Below, one piece after another: positions 1-12,746 of a stretch of DNA of 64,000 nt (positions are counted from its first letter, which is position 1; every line of letters begins with the position of its first letter). The DNA lies in the NCBI GenBank assembly GCA_947179155.2, contig OX359267.1, forward strand, positions 55,070,792 to 55,134,791. Direction: 5' to 3'. Origin of the DNA: Hedera helix (Eukaryota > Streptophyta > Magnoliopsida > Apiales > Araliaceae). The notes beneath the pieces were generated by a model. That model was not told the DNA's origin, ran no database searches, and worked only from the letters and a program-made list of their open reading frames with translations. The translations under genes were made by a program, and so were the position numbers.

Positions 1-1
1 A

Positions 2-1706
2 ATGGCAAAGAAATTTCATCTTTTCTCTGTATCATCAATTCTCCCTCTGCTTCAATATCTTCACCGTAGCAATTTCAACTGATCTCGATGGGGAACATTT
101 CAATTTTTACAAGAGGATAAAAATAACGGTGTTCAATCTCATCAGGATCCACCGTACACCGACTTTGAGAACATGGCGACCTATTGGAGGAGGAGGAGTC
201 CTATGGCTCCGCCGACGATGGCATCGATGAGTTATCCATGTCGGCAATCAATGAGAGCGACGTTGTTGTGTTGAAGGAATCGAATTTCAGTGATTTTGTG
301 GCGGAGAATTAGTACGTGATGGGGGAATTCTATGCGTCGTGGTGCGGCAATTGCTAGGCTCTGGCCAGTGGCGGATCTGTGAAGGGGCAGTGGGGTCAAT
401 TGACCCCACTGAACTTTTAGGGGCTCTAATTAAAATATATATTGGCATATTGCGGATACCAAATTCAACTAATCTTTTTTCTCTCTCCTCTATGTATTAC
501 ATTCACTTCCATTCAGAAGCTATTATCTATCTAGTAAAGAATATGTTCTTCCAATCCTGAGATCACTAACTTGGATCACACACTTTGACTTTATTAAACT
601 AAGCCTCAAAGTCTTTGACTCTGCCCTTTTTTTAATCCATTGACAGATATACATTATTTGTAAAAAATTTTACCATGTGTGTCATAGTTTGCTTGTGGTT
701 TATATTTGTAATATTTTTATTTCATATTAAATTCAACCTTTAAAGACATTGTTCATGTTATTTGTCATTTTACAAAAAAAAATCAGTTTCTGTTGCTTTC
801 ATTAAAGATATATGTACTCTGTTTCTATAACAAAATTTTCTGTTTGTTATTTCAATAAGGACAAGTGATGAGACTAAAATTATCCAATGTCCTGCACTAC
901 CTCTAAGGAACATAACCTAGTTTTTCTTTTTTGTTATTTCATCATATATGTGCATGTAAATTAGTTTTCTAAATTATTAACGACCATTTTGATAATACAA
1001 ATATAGAGTTACTTTCAAGTATATCATCTTTTGATCCACGTGACTCTTTCTCAACATTTAACAATAAAAAATTAATTAAATTTGCGAAATTTTACTATTC
1101 AGAATTTGATAATATGAAACTTAATTTTAAGTTTTAACACTTGATGGTCAACTCCAAAATTATATAGTGGATATAAAAAATGATCTCAACTTTTCAACCA
1201 TAAAATGAATCGGTGAATTGGCTCAAATGTTGGTTAAGGAAAAAAAGGATGATATGTATCTTCAAGTCTATTTGTTGTTGAAGTTAGCTTTATTTTTGCT
1301 CATTACTACATCAACTGCTGAAAGAACATTTTCAGCTATGAATATCGTGAAGAATGAACTCCGTAACCAAATGTGAGATAAATGGATGAATGACTGTTTA
1401 ATAACTTACATTTAACGTGATATTTTCACAACTATTAAAAATGAGGCTATTATGCAATAATTTCGAGCAATGAAACATCGAAAAATGTTATTGTAAACAA
1501 TATTTGAGGATTATTTAGTTTTGTAATTTATTTTATTAATTTTTTATCTTTAAGAATTTTGTTTTTTAAATTTGACCCCACTGAATTAAAAGGCTGGATC
1601 CGCCCCTGGCTCTGGCTCCAGAGTACGCTGCCGCTGCCACGAAGTTGAAGAAGGGCGGAGAGGCGGTGGTTTTAACGAAGGTGGACGAGAGTGAGTTAGC
1701 TCATAA
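2..1706 (+). pseudogene. Protein disulfide isomerase-like gene fragment, copy 1 (disrupted)
   Basis: This is the 5' part of a PDI-like gene: a decayed signal-peptide region, an acidic stretch, then the start of a thioredoxin fold. The family resides in the endoplasmic reticulum and oxidises or isomerises disulfides through a CGHC site. The reading is broken by a TAG at 310-312, where copy 2 has AAG (Lys). A second TAG follows the active-site motif at 355-357, and a transposon splits the exon at 366-1608. The upstream signal-peptide frame also ends early, as in copy 2. The exon resumes after the insertion and ends at a donor-like GTAAG at 1707. No later catalytic exon was found. I infer a dead fragment. 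Confidence 0.88.
366..1608 (+). mobile_element. hAT-superfamily transposon relic inside PDI copy 1
   Basis: The element has short imperfect terminal inverted repeats, CAGTGGCGGATC at the left and the complement of CAGGGGCGGATC at the right. It is flanked by a perfect 8-bp target duplication GCTCTGGC (358-365 and 1609-1616), and copy 2 of the segment is the empty site. Near 1260-1480 the plus strand encodes a broken match to the hAT transposase C-terminal dimerisation region, including the words TSTAERTFSAMN, MNDCLITYI and MKHRK. Stops interrupt it, so it is an internally deleted, non-autonomous relic. It inserted after the segment was duplicated. Confidence 0.92.
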
Positions 1707-2139
1707 GTAAGGTGTTGAGGGGTGTCAAAATATAAGAGGTATTGGGATCAAAATGTTGTTAAATGAAAATAAATAAATAAATATATATAAACAACAGATA
1801 GACACAAAATCCAACAGAAAACAGTAAAACTATAACAACGAATTTATCATCTACATTTTAGTTTTGCGAACGTAAATATTACCAAATACTATTATTTTAA
1901 TATTATAATAATATATTAATTTTTTTAAAACTCACGATTCTTATTATTAAATTACAAATTTTAGAGTATATTTTGATCAGTTTTAACTTTTAAGTTTGCA
2001 CTTTAATGTACATTTTAATAATGAATACCTCTAAACTAAAATACAGATGAATGATAATTTTTATCATTAAATTTAAAAATAAACAATCACAATTTATTAT
2101 AAAAATATTCGTAAAATTACAATTGTAATAATGAATTAG

Positions 2140-2163
2140 TCTATATATATATATATATATATA
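2140..2163. repeat. (TA)n microsatellite
   Basis: A perfect TA dinucleotide run inside the duplicated segment. Copy 2 has a shorter run near 4896-4912, so the length changed after duplication. Confidence 0.9.
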
Positions 2164-2519
2164 ATGATTGGGTACCGTTGAGTTTCCTGAAGGAGCTTCT
2201 AAAAAGAAGCCAGATTTGCATGATCTAATAAAAAGTAAGTTACTCTGTTCAAATTGATTTTAATTATTTTTTGCCACATTTTCACATCAACCTTAATTTA
2301 TCATGCTTCTCGCATTTGTTGCCTCACAATTTGACCAAATTTTGTCTGTTGAGTCATTATCGACTTATTGGTGGCTTACTTTGAAATTGACCCCCCCAAA
2401 GCGGCACACTCATTGTATCTAAACGTTCCTTGGCAGAGTAGTTAACACTACGTTACTTTTTGTTTGTGAGTTTTAAAACCAACAAAAAAGAAAATAAGTG
2501 AATAAAAATTAAATCTTTT

Positions 2520-3989
2520 AAATTAATTTTAATAATCAAATAAAATAGAACAGATGGAATTTAATTTCTCTATTTTTTTGATTGGAAGATAATCATTCAA
2601 TTATCCTGCCTTTGATGGTAAAAGATGCCAGTAATTACTAAAATCTTCAAGTCTTTTGCCTGTTTCAAGAAAATAACAATGGACTTCTGCCCGTATTTTT
2701 TTATTAGACAATATAGCTATTTAAATTTGGACAAATAATTAATAACACGGTAATTAATATGGCTCTGCCAATATTTTATTAAATTAAACAATGAAATTAT
2801 CTAAACTCGAACCAAAGAAATAGTTTTATTTGGATGGATTAATTAGAATATGATTATAGTTAGTAACCATGTCGGTTGATCATGACCTAATAGTACTAAC
2901 TGCATCTGGATTGTTTTATGCGCTAGAAACATAATTAGGTTTTAATCGAATTATTAATAAATTAAAGATCATAACATAATAATAAATATTTTTTTTTAAT
3001 TATACAATATCACATATTCGGAGTTTATCGTACCCGTCACCAAAAAGTTATTCTTCTCCTCAACTTAAAGTCAGTGCTGATCCCTTCCCCATAATTCCTT
3101 AAGGCTCAAAGCCTTGAGATGAAATATATTTTTATAAATGAATTGTAATTACATAGATTTTTCAAAAAATAAAATAAAATAAAATTTTTACTTAAACAAG
3201 AAATTGAGTCGACTCAACTTGAACTATTGAAGGAACCATTTTGGCATATTATGAAGTTGTATAATTATGTATAAAAATAATAGTAAATTTAAAGAAAAAT
3301 ATTAAAATAAATAAGAGAGATATATATGTAACAAGTGAGGAGATTTTTTACTGAGAGACTACAGAGGGTGAGGGTCCATAGGAGCATGACCTCCATCCTT
3401 GTATGTCAACAATTTCTTCAAATTTGGATCAAAAGTGAGAAATATTTTCCTTTTTTAATATTTAAAGTACTAATAATGAAGAAAATAAATAAGGATAGGA
3501 AGAGGATGTCATTCTCTTTCTAGATAATGTTAAGGGTCTAAAAAAATATTCTCAAAAAATGTGTAATTAGTATATTACTTAGACAAATCTCTTATGATTC
3601 GCTATATTATCATAAAATATTATTAAACTATGGAGTTATATTAAAATACGGATTCAAAATTAATCAAATGTCCACAAACTAAAAACATAGTTCTCCTAAA
3701 TCATTCATTTGTACCGGTGACTCATTTCTCGTACGTGCCTTCACGTGATTCATAGGTGTTCTAAACAGTTACCTTAGTGAGCCCTGTGGGGGAATTCAAA
3801 CACAGTTGAATTCCAAAATGCAACTCCAAAGCTTCTCTGTAAATAAAGTTTCTCTTCTCAAAATCTGGACTAGTATTTAGTAAAATTATACAGTCTAATT
3901 AAACCGTCTCATTTTCTCTCTCTTTTAGATCCTCACTCTCTCTCTACGTTGTTCAAAAGAACCAAAAAAGCAAGCTACAGAAAATGATT
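2520..3989. other. AT-rich spacer between the duplicated segments
   Basis: No gene was recognised. The stretch is AT-rich with short open frames of no evident family. The part at about 3890-3985 is CT-rich and lies just upstream of the copy 2 ATG, so it may be the old promoter and 5' untranslated leader of the PDI-like gene. Confidence 0.5.
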
Positions 3990-3990
3990 A

Positions 3991-4444
3991 ATGGCAAAGA
4001 AATTTCATCTTTTCTCTGTATCATCAATTCTCCCTCTGCTTCAATATCTTCACCGTAGCAATTTCAACTGATCTCGATGGGGAACATTTCAATTTTTACA
4101 AGAGGATAAAAATAACGGTGTTCAATCTCATCAGGATCCACCGTACACCGACTTTGAGAACATGGCGACCTATTGGAGGAGGAGGAGTCCTATGGCTCCG
4201 CCGACGATGGCATCGATGAGTTATCCATGTCGGCAATCAATGAGAGCGACGTTGTTGTGTTGAAGGAATCGAATTTCAGTGATTTTGTGGCGGAGAATAA
4301 GTACGTGATGGTGGAATTCTATGCGTCGTGGTGCGGCAATTGCAAGGCTCTGGCTCCAGAGTACGCTGCCGCTGCCACGAAGTTGAAGAAGGGCGGAGAG
4401 GCGGTGGTTTTAACGAAGGTGGACGAGAGTGAGTTAGCTCATAA
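3991..4444 (+). pseudogene. Protein disulfide isomerase-like first exon, copy 2
   Basis: The ATG at 3991 opens a signal-peptide-like frame (MAKKFHLFSVSS) that stops after 26 codons. An acidic stretch typical of plant PDIL1-3/PDIL1-4 follows in another frame (EDKNNGVQSHQDPPYTDFEN). The longest open part, starting at a TTG at 4173, encodes EEEESYGSADDG and then the thioredoxin-fold start with motifs VMVEFYASWCGNCKALAPEY. The active site reads CGNC instead of the usual CGHC. The exon ends at a good donor, AA|GTAAGT, at 4445, but no further PDI exons follow. With at least two frame breaks and no catalytic partner exons, I call it a pseudogene; sequencing error at the frame breaks is possible but less likely. 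Confidence 0.82.
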
Positions 4445-4913
4445 GTAAGTTGTTGAGGGGTGTCAAAATATAAGAGGTATTGGGATCAAAATGTTGTTAA
4501 ATTTCGTTTAACATAATAAAAATAAATAAATAAATATATATAAACAACAAAAAGACACAAAATCCAACAGAAAACAGTAAAACTATAACAACAAATTCAT
4601 CATCTACATTTTAGTTTTGCAAACGTAAATATTACCAAATACTATTATTTTAATATTATAATAATATATTAATTTTTTTAAAACTCACGGTTCTTATTAT
4701 TAAATTACAAATTTTAGAGTATATTTTGATCAGTTTTAACTTTTAAGTTTGCACTTTAATGTACATTTTAATAATGAATACCTCTAATTTAAAATACAGA
4801 TGAATGATAATTTTTATCATTAAATTTAAAAATAAACAATCACAATTTATTATAAAAATATTCGTAAAATTACAATTGTAATAATGAATTAGTCGATATA
4901 TATATATATATAT

Positions 4914-4980
4914 TGGGTACCGTCGAGTTTCCTGAAGGAGCTTCTAAAAAGAAGCCAAATTTGCATGATCTAATAAAAAG
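4914..4980 (+). other. Exon-like remnant in copy 2 (also at 2168-2235)
   Basis: Both copies preserve a short open stretch reading TVEFPEGASKKKP(N/D)LHDLIK, followed by a donor-like AAAAAGTAAGTT. Copies differ mainly by one residue (N versus D). I do not recognise the family and it is not a known PDI segment. It could be an exon of the decayed gene or a captured fragment. Confidence 0.35.
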
Positions 4981-5264
4981 TAAGTTACTCTGTTCAAATT
5001 GATTTTAATTATTTTTTGCCACATTTTCACATCAACCTTAATTTATCATGCTTCTCGCATTTGTTGCCTCACAAGTTGACCAAATTTTGTCTGTTGAGTC
5101 ATTATCGACTTATTGGTGGCTTACTTTGAAATTGACCCCCCAAGGCGGCACACTCATTGCATCTAAACGTTCCTTGGCAGAGTAGTTAACACTACGTTAC
5201 TTTTTGTTTGTGAGTTTTAAAACCAACAAAAAAGAAAATAAGTGAATAAAAATTAAATCTTTTC

Positions 5265-8200
5265 TGTCTATTTTTTTTATTTATAAATTTTTTTAAGAGA
5301 CAATAAAGTGAGAAGCTTATTCAGTTTTCTTGTCAAAATTATCCATCTAAAATTCGATGAAACTTTAGTAGTCCCCAACTCCTCATACGATCCTTTATTT
5401 TAAAATACAAAATACTTCTTTTATTTTTAATTATATGATTAATATTGACTTTTAAAAAATATTTTTTAAATAGTTTATGATATTCATAATCATATTGACA
5501 CTAAGTAAATAAATTCATGTCAATTTTAAATTTAAAAATATTTAAAATTAACTTTTAAAATATCAATATTGATCTTATAATTTAAAACAGATAAAATATT
5601 TAATATAAGGGTAAAGTGATAATTAGTTTTTAAAAGTTAAGTTTTCTTTAATTTCTTTTATACACTTACAAACAACATAACAATTTTTTTTTATTATTTT
5701 CTTTTTCATCTTAATTTATATTTTCCTTTTTTTAAAAATAAAAAATCCAAAACTCACAAACATATAGAGTGTAAAATTATAGAGTGCTAGTTATTTTATT
5801 CTATATATATAATCACTTGTACCAAATAAAGTGGTCCAGCTTAAACAGAGCTACTATTTATTAGCATCGGATACCAACCCATTAGCGTAGGATACCAACC
5901 CATGACTTGATACATAACCTCGTTATTCAACGGATTGAACAGATACTCGACGACGCAGGCATTCCGTCAAACTAGAATTTGTATTCAAACAGCTTGTTAG
6001 TCAAGTAGTACAATTTACTAGCACGACTCTATTAATTAAGTTCTTCAAATACATGTATTATGTGGTTGAATGGTTTCATCGTCATGATAGCAAATTGGGC
6101 CCTACTTAATTACTTTGTCTTCTTGCCTGGAAAATACCAAAACAATGAACAAGTCTTGCTAGGAGACGAACCTTAACTAATACTCCAAACAATATGTATG
6201 TATGTATGTAACATGCATCTAAAGTGATTGGGTATTTATAGATTTGATTGTCCTATTAATTAAATTTAATAAGCTCACCGACGCCTTGTGAATCACGGCT
6301 AATGATTTATTATGATTCATGAATAATAATTTATTATAATAATTAATTAAATATATAATATGTATTAATTAAAATTTTAATAAAATAATGATAGTTATTA
6401 AATATTTATTTAATAAATAAATTATTAAATTATACATTATACATTTTTTCAATCAATTATTAAGTTAAATATTTTGAATAGAATATAGACTTATTTAATT
6501 ATAATTAAGAGAAAGTAATTATTTTAATTTTATTTAAATTAAATGAATTTGTCGAAATTCTAATCTAAGTAAAATTAAGAAACTTAAGGTTTAATTAATT
6601 TAATTTATTTATGATAAAATATTAGTAATGAATTCACTATAATTTTTTTGACTAATTTACAACTATTATTAAAATTTAGATTTATTATTAATACAATTAA
6701 TAATGTGATTTGATAAAATTTTAAGTTTAATTTATTTAGGATATTAATGTAATAATAAAATTTACGACTAATACTAATTTACAACTATTATTAAAATTTA
6801 ATTTATTTATAATATTAATATAATTAATTATTAGGGATATACAAACAAAAAATATATTCGCTCTTTAGAACAGGTTGGAGTTCTTTTTAATTATGTAACA
6901 AATTTAGATAGTATCTAATTGTTATAAATTTTGATCGTACTTATATTAATCTGAATAAGAAAAGAAAATGATGAACAAAAAAATTGTGAAATTAATCAAA
7001 TTTGTGATTTTAATTATATAGTTGATTATAGATATTTAGTTTGTTTCAAATTAGAAATATATTTTAGTGTTTATTTGAACATTCAAAATTAATAAGAAAA
7101 AAATAAAAAATTAGTTGATTTTTGAGATTAGTAAATATGGTGATTTGTAAAGATGGAATATATATACTTGAGAAGGGAAACCTAGCTATTTAATTAAAGC
7201 GGGAAAATAAAGTTGGTGGGCATCATCATGGTGATTGGTGAAGCGGGCAAAATGATGCATGCAGTAGTTGGTTATTTGTTAGTATATCCACTTAACTAGC
7301 CTAATTAGTACCAACACCCAACCCATGACGACCTATCTCAGATGTTTTAAGTTTCCACACTTAAAGTCAACATCAAACCGGTTATCAGCAATACTACTAG
7401 TAAGTATATCTATGTAGTATGTATATCCAGTAAGTAGCCAAGTAGGTGTAGTGTGTACATGCCATGGCATGGCATGGATTCTAGAGGAACGTTGAAATTA
7501 GGTGTTTTCCATTACTACGTACACCTGCAAAATACTGTTAATAATAAAATTCTAAAACAGAAACGCTTACCTGGGCTAAAATGAAAAGATTTCATGGGCA
7601 CATGCCATCCACATGAAGAACAAATATTACTATATCATTATATTTGATTCCCACATAAAGTTGGAGTCGGTTTGAAGGGGCTAAGGCAGGCAGCTTTGTA
7701 ATTAATTTACTCTCCTCCCTCACAGATATCTATGAATAATGGGGTCAGAAAGAAAATGTAAATCTTTAATTTATATAATAATTTTTTATAAAATTATAAA
7801 TTTTATATAATAATAAATTTATCATTTTATAAAAATTATTAATTACGCAAATTATTGTACGAGTCATTTGTTACAGCCGCTACTTTTCCCCTTTTGTTTG
7901 ATGAATGTTACTGCTACTGCTTCGATTCTCACGCCTGCTGAAGAGAAGAAGGATCACAAAAACTTTTTCATGCCTTTTCTAATGTTTGAAAAAATGAAAA
8001 GTTTGAAATCTATTGGAGTATTAATTATGGCATTATTAACAGAAAATGAGAATTGATTTTGGGAGTAAAATCTAATGTGTAAGAACTTGACAAATACAGA
8101 TAAAAAAGAAAAAGGAAAATAAATATAAATAAATACGACTCTTTTTTCTTAAAAACATATTTCATTATGAATCGATTTTAGGGATTAATTTCATTATAAA

Positions 8201-9082
8201 GCGCACGAGGAATTTGGGAAGAGAGATAAGGAGATGGAGGAATCTGGAGCAAATTTACCTTCTTTATATAATGTCTTGGCTAATTATGAAATTTTATGAC
8301 TTTTTGTTAAGGGGTAAACTCAAACATGTGATTTATCAGTTAAATTATGATGCAGTAGATGGTTAATAAAGTATTTTAAATTACAATAGATAACCTTATT
8401 TTATTTTTAAGTTATTGTAATCTTTTTTCCTATCTCAGCAATGAAAAATCAGTCCTTGATGTGAGGCCTTAGTTTATCCCGAATTAGAAAAATAATTAAG
8501 TTCAATCCCTCAATACAAAAAATTTAAAATAAGACGTGATAACTTCTCACTTCCTGATTAAAAGAGTTCTTGAATGCATTTGTGTTGGGGAAAGTATGGG
8601 CCGTTTTTCCCAGAAGGGCAAAGTTTCGCACCAGGCCTCGGCCCAGGATTGCGCGTTCGAAATAATTGGAAACTAATGACGATATCAAAAAACACATCAT
8701 TCGACAGGACATTTTGCTGTCCGTCACAGGCCACCCAGTACGAACAGTTTGGGCTTGATGTGCAGGATCTTATTTTGCCTTTGAGGATTATGGATTACGT
8801 TTCAGTACAATATATTTGTTAACAAGCTATGCAACACCCATGTATGTACCTTAGTCGTTAATTATAATAATGTTATAATTCTTTCTCGTGATCAAAAAAC
8901 AAAAATTATTACTCTTATTATCATAACAGAAGAACTTTTGTGTCATTTGGCTCTAGTTTTTCTTTGACAAGTCAAAATTAAGTTCAAAACATGAACTCAT
9001 CTTACGTTTGAATTGAAGAAATAAAATAAAAAAAATAAAAATAAAATAAAGAGTGAAATAATTCATTTCATTCTAGCTGGAA
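5265..9082. other. AT-rich intergenic DNA
   Basis: No gene recognised on either strand. The sequence is dominated by A/T-rich words, with a short (GTAT)n run near 6195 and an overlapping CATGG repeat near 7460. Short open frames here match no family I know. Confidence 0.5.
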
Positions 9083-9094
9083 TAGACATGCACA

Positions 9095-9300
9095 TCCGGT
9101 CCGAGGCCCGCGACCCGGCCTTGATCCGGCCTGGTCAAAGCCTGGTCCGGCCTGGCAGGCCACTCGCAGGCTGCTTTTCTCTCCCAGCGACCCGGCCTGG
9201 ACCGGCCTTCTAAAAAATCTAGCCTGGACTGCGACTCGTGGCCTGGCCCGGCCTGAACCGGCCTCTAGCCCGAACTGAGGTCCGGCCCGGCCTGCGAAGC
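9095..9300. promoter_or_regulatory. GC-rich subterminal repeat block, left end of hAT
   Basis: A cluster of GGCCTGG, CCGGCC and related words in a strongly AT-rich neighbourhood. hAT transposases bind short repeated subterminal motifs, so these are likely transposase-binding repeats; that role is inferred. The same words recur, mostly inverted, at 16895-17045. Confidence 0.6.
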
Positions 9301-10266
9301 AACAACGGTCGAAAACTCAAAAGAAGTAAAGACTACAAAATGGCCCGCGTGCTGATGTTGCTGACTTTCTATTCAGACTGCAAAAGAAAGTACGGATCAA
9401 GTAAAGTAAAAAGTAAGGAATGCTACTTTTTTACTACTTGACTACTCCTATAAAGCAACCCAACAACATCATGACATCATGTCATGTCATTTAATGTATA
9501 TATATATCTAAACCCTTTAATTTGTCCAACACACGGAATTGGTGAACGTAAATTAATTAACTTAATTTTTTATTGTTATATATTTTTATCTAGTAAAATA
9601 AAAATATATGTTTGTTCATATATTTTTTCTTCTTAACGGACAATGAGTGATTAATTCATCGCAAATTATTTATTATTTGTATTTTTTTATTGTAGAAGTA
9701 CTCATAAAAATACACTTATTATTTAATATTAAATTAGTTGTGAGTTTTTAAGTTTTTTTTTTATATTTAATAATTGATGCAATTCATTTAGTATTTCTAA
9801 ACATTAAAATTTGAATATGTAATGTTGATCATGGTTTCACTTGGTTATACATAATAAATAGCTATCTTAGTATATACTAACCGTGACTTTTCGTTGCAGC
9901 TACAGTGCTACTTAGTGCCTTTTAGTGTATACACTTTTAGTTTTTTCTTTTAAACAATTTTTAACAGTGATCAAAATCTTCTTAAAGAATCCATAATGTC
10001 TTCCAATTTCTAGTTGCTGCTGTTGACTGCCTGACTTCCTACTGCTGCTACTACTGTTGACGCGTCAATGTCAACAGCTTGTTGCGGTGCTGCGTCGTCC
10101 TGCATTCCTGCCACACAAAAAAACGGTCAAATTGACACTAGCTAGTTGCAACGGACATATTTTTGTTGTATAAAATGAAGATAGTTCACTATATTATACC
10201 CCTTATTATTATATTTTTACACTCGTTATTAATTATATTTTTAATATTACATTTTATTACAATACA

Positions 10267-12269
10267 ATGGATTCCTCCAACACTGCATCCGGATCACAAA
10301 TGCCGCAAAATATTCAAAATGAGCAAAATAGCATTCGGTCTGATAGTGGAACGAGTTCGAGTCCGTTATTTCCACGTCCTACCGGTGAACAAAACAAACG
10401 TACAACGCCAGTTTGGGAACATTTCATCGAAGTGTGGGCTGCCGATGGTGTTAAAAAGGCTCAATGCAAAATATGTAACGCCTTATTTGGTACTAAATGC
10501 AATAACACACTACAACGACACTACCAATCGTGTTTGCAAAAGCATAAACTAACTGATGAAAGCTCCCAAGCACAAATTGATCGTTCCGGTCACAGTTGGA
10601 GTTATGATCAAATATTAGAAAAAGAGTTGCAAGCCAAACTAGTGATCGAGAAGAAGCTCCCGTTCAATTTTTTTGCTAATCAGCGCTGTACTGAGTACAT
10701 TCAATCTGGATTGCAACTGAAATATAAAAAAGTAAGTAGGATGACTACTAAACGTGATGCTATTAAATTATATAATAAAGCTAAAAAAGAACTAATTGAA
10801 TATTTTGACAATTTTGATGGTAATATTAGTTTAAGTAGTGATATTTGGTCTGTTAATCATCAACCTGGAGTTAACTATATTTGTATGACTGCTCATTGGA
10901 TAGATTCTGAAATGGTTATGCAAAAAAGAATTATAGGTTTTGAATTTTTTGAATTACCTCATACTGGTCAAACAATATATGGTCAAATTATGGAGGTTAT
11001 TCGAACTTTTAAAATTAAAAATAAAATAATGAGTATTAGTTTAGATAACGCAAGCAATAACACTAATGCTGTTACTATGTTAAAAAATGATTTGTTACCT
11101 GTAATAAATGGTGCATTTTTTCATGTTATATGTGTTTGTCATATAATAAATTTAATTGTTCAATCCGGATTCAATTATTTAGAAATGATTATATCTAAAA
11201 TTCGTGAGATGATTACGTGTGTGTATAGTACAAATAGAAAAATTCAAAATTTTAGACATTTTTGTCATGCAAGAGGAGAAAAATTTAAAAGAGTAAAATT
11301 TGATAATAACACTAGGTGGAATAGTACGTATGATTTGTTTAGAGATATCTATAAACGTAAAAATATACTTATGGAGTTTTATAATACTTTGAAAGTTCAT
11401 GAATTAACAAACGAAGATTGAGATCTACTTGGTCAAATTTTAAGGATTCTTAAAGTTTTTAAAAAACACACAAAAATATTATCTACTGTTTATTATCCTA
11501 CAATTCATCATGTTTTGTATGCATGTTTAGAAATATCATTTATTTTTAAAGAATTTAAAAATAATGAAATTTGGTCCGCCCTTATTTTATCAATGGAAGA
11601 AAAATTTTAAAAATACTTTGAAGACATGCAAACTGTTATTACTTGTGCCGCTGCATTAAACCCAATTATAAAATTAGAAGGTGTAGAAAGTATTTTGGAA
11701 GATATAGTTGAAAATATAGGTACTAGTAATATTGATAACCTTAAATTCAAATTTAATACGACATTTACTGATTTTTATAAATTGTATGAATCTGTATATT
11801 GTACATCTGTACGTGCACCGCCCCTGCCCCTTCATCTTCTAAATATGCCAACTTATTAAAAACACTATCCAATAAACCAAAAACTTCAACACACACGAGT
11901 AGTTTAAACGAACTTGGTTTATATTGTAGTACCCATTTTAAGAGTTTTATGACTGAAGAAGAATTTGAAAATTTTAATATTCTCGCTTTTTGGAATAAAC
12001 ATAAACGACAATTTCCTACTTTGGCCGCAATAGCCCGTGATTTACTAACTATCCAAGCTAGTACCGTAGCTTCAGAATCTTATTTTTCTTTATCTGGCAG
12101 GGTATTAGATGAAAAAAGAAGCAGATTTAGTCTGGAATCATTGGAAATATGTATTTGCTATAGAGATTATCTTGCCGCGCAAAGAAGAATACAAGACGTA
12201 ATAGACGATCAAGATAGCTCGGAAGATCTCGAAGTCGTAGCAGAAATTGTTGAAAGTTCCATTCCATAA
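10267..12269 (+). pseudogene. hAT transposase (BED zinc finger, RNase H-like, dimerisation region), inactivated
   Basis: From the ATG at 10267 the first 384 codons are open. A BED-type zinc finger lies near residues 45-95, with W near VWEHF, cysteines in QCKICNALF and the final H-Y-Q-S-C. The catalytic-core region follows, including LSSDIWSVNHQPGVNYICMT. The frame is then broken by TGA at 11419-11421 and TAA at 11608-11610, and by a frameshift in a C-rich stretch near 11815-11830. After the shift it continues into the hAT C-terminal dimerisation motif (TIQASTVASESYFSLSGRVL and following) and ends at 12269. Three clean lesions in an otherwise readable protein point to recent death. The whole would be about 668 codons, normal for plant RICESLEEPER/DAYSLEEPER-type proteins. 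Confidence 0.93.
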
Positions 12270-12710
12270 ATATTGAAGATTTGAAGACATATATTTTAAA
12301 ATTTTGAAGACAAATTTTTGTAACCAAGGAATAATTAATTATTGCTTAAGTTATATTTTAAAGTTATAAATTTATAATTATTCATTATTATAATTTGTAA
12401 GTTGTAATTTGTAAACTTGTATTACATTATTTTTAATAAATACATCAATTTTTATTTTCTTTTTTAATAAGGACGAGTCGCATTATGTTTTAAAAGTTAT
12501 GAGTATATATATATATAATTATTTAAAAATATTGGTCTTAAATTAATATAAAACTTATTTTTATATATTTAACAATATTTTTTTATACTTATTTTAATTA
12601 TACTCAATATTTTAAATAATATTTTATTTTAATAATATTATAAAAATAAAATTTTAATTATATATATATGTGTCAGTGTATGTTGGTACATATATCATAT
12701 ATATTAATTG

Positions 12711-12711
<1 letters not shown>

Positions 12712-12743
<32 letters not shown>

Positions 12744-12746
12744 TAT
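12712..12746. repeat. (TA)n tract flanking the nested element, left
   Basis: An interrupted TA run that abuts the left inverted repeat. A matching run begins immediately after the right repeat, so the element lies within a TA microsatellite. Confidence 0.9.

Larger units (their letters stand above)
1..2519. repeat. Segmental duplication, copy 1
   Basis: This stretch is repeated at 3990-5264 with near identity, apart from the 1.24-kb insertion at 366-1608 and a few small differences. Position 1 matches 3990, and similarity stops abruptly after the shared run ending in AATTAAATCTTTT near 2519. The left limit of this copy is cut by the window edge. It carries the same decayed PDI-like first exon and the same intron-like flank as copy 2. 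Confidence 0.93.
3990..5264. repeat. Segmental duplication, copy 2
   Basis: Second copy of the segment at 1-2519, lacking the hAT insertion. Similarity ends at about 5264. Differences include a short extra stretch after position 4500 and a shorter TA run. Confidence 0.93.

Noticed and set aside
8524..8822. Opposing open frames of 67 and 82 codons
   Set aside because: They overlap on opposite strands, show no family similarity and lie in low-information sequence.
10163..10552. Open frame overlapping the start of the hAT transposase in another frame
   Set aside because: The transposase frame carries the BED finger; this one is a shadow.
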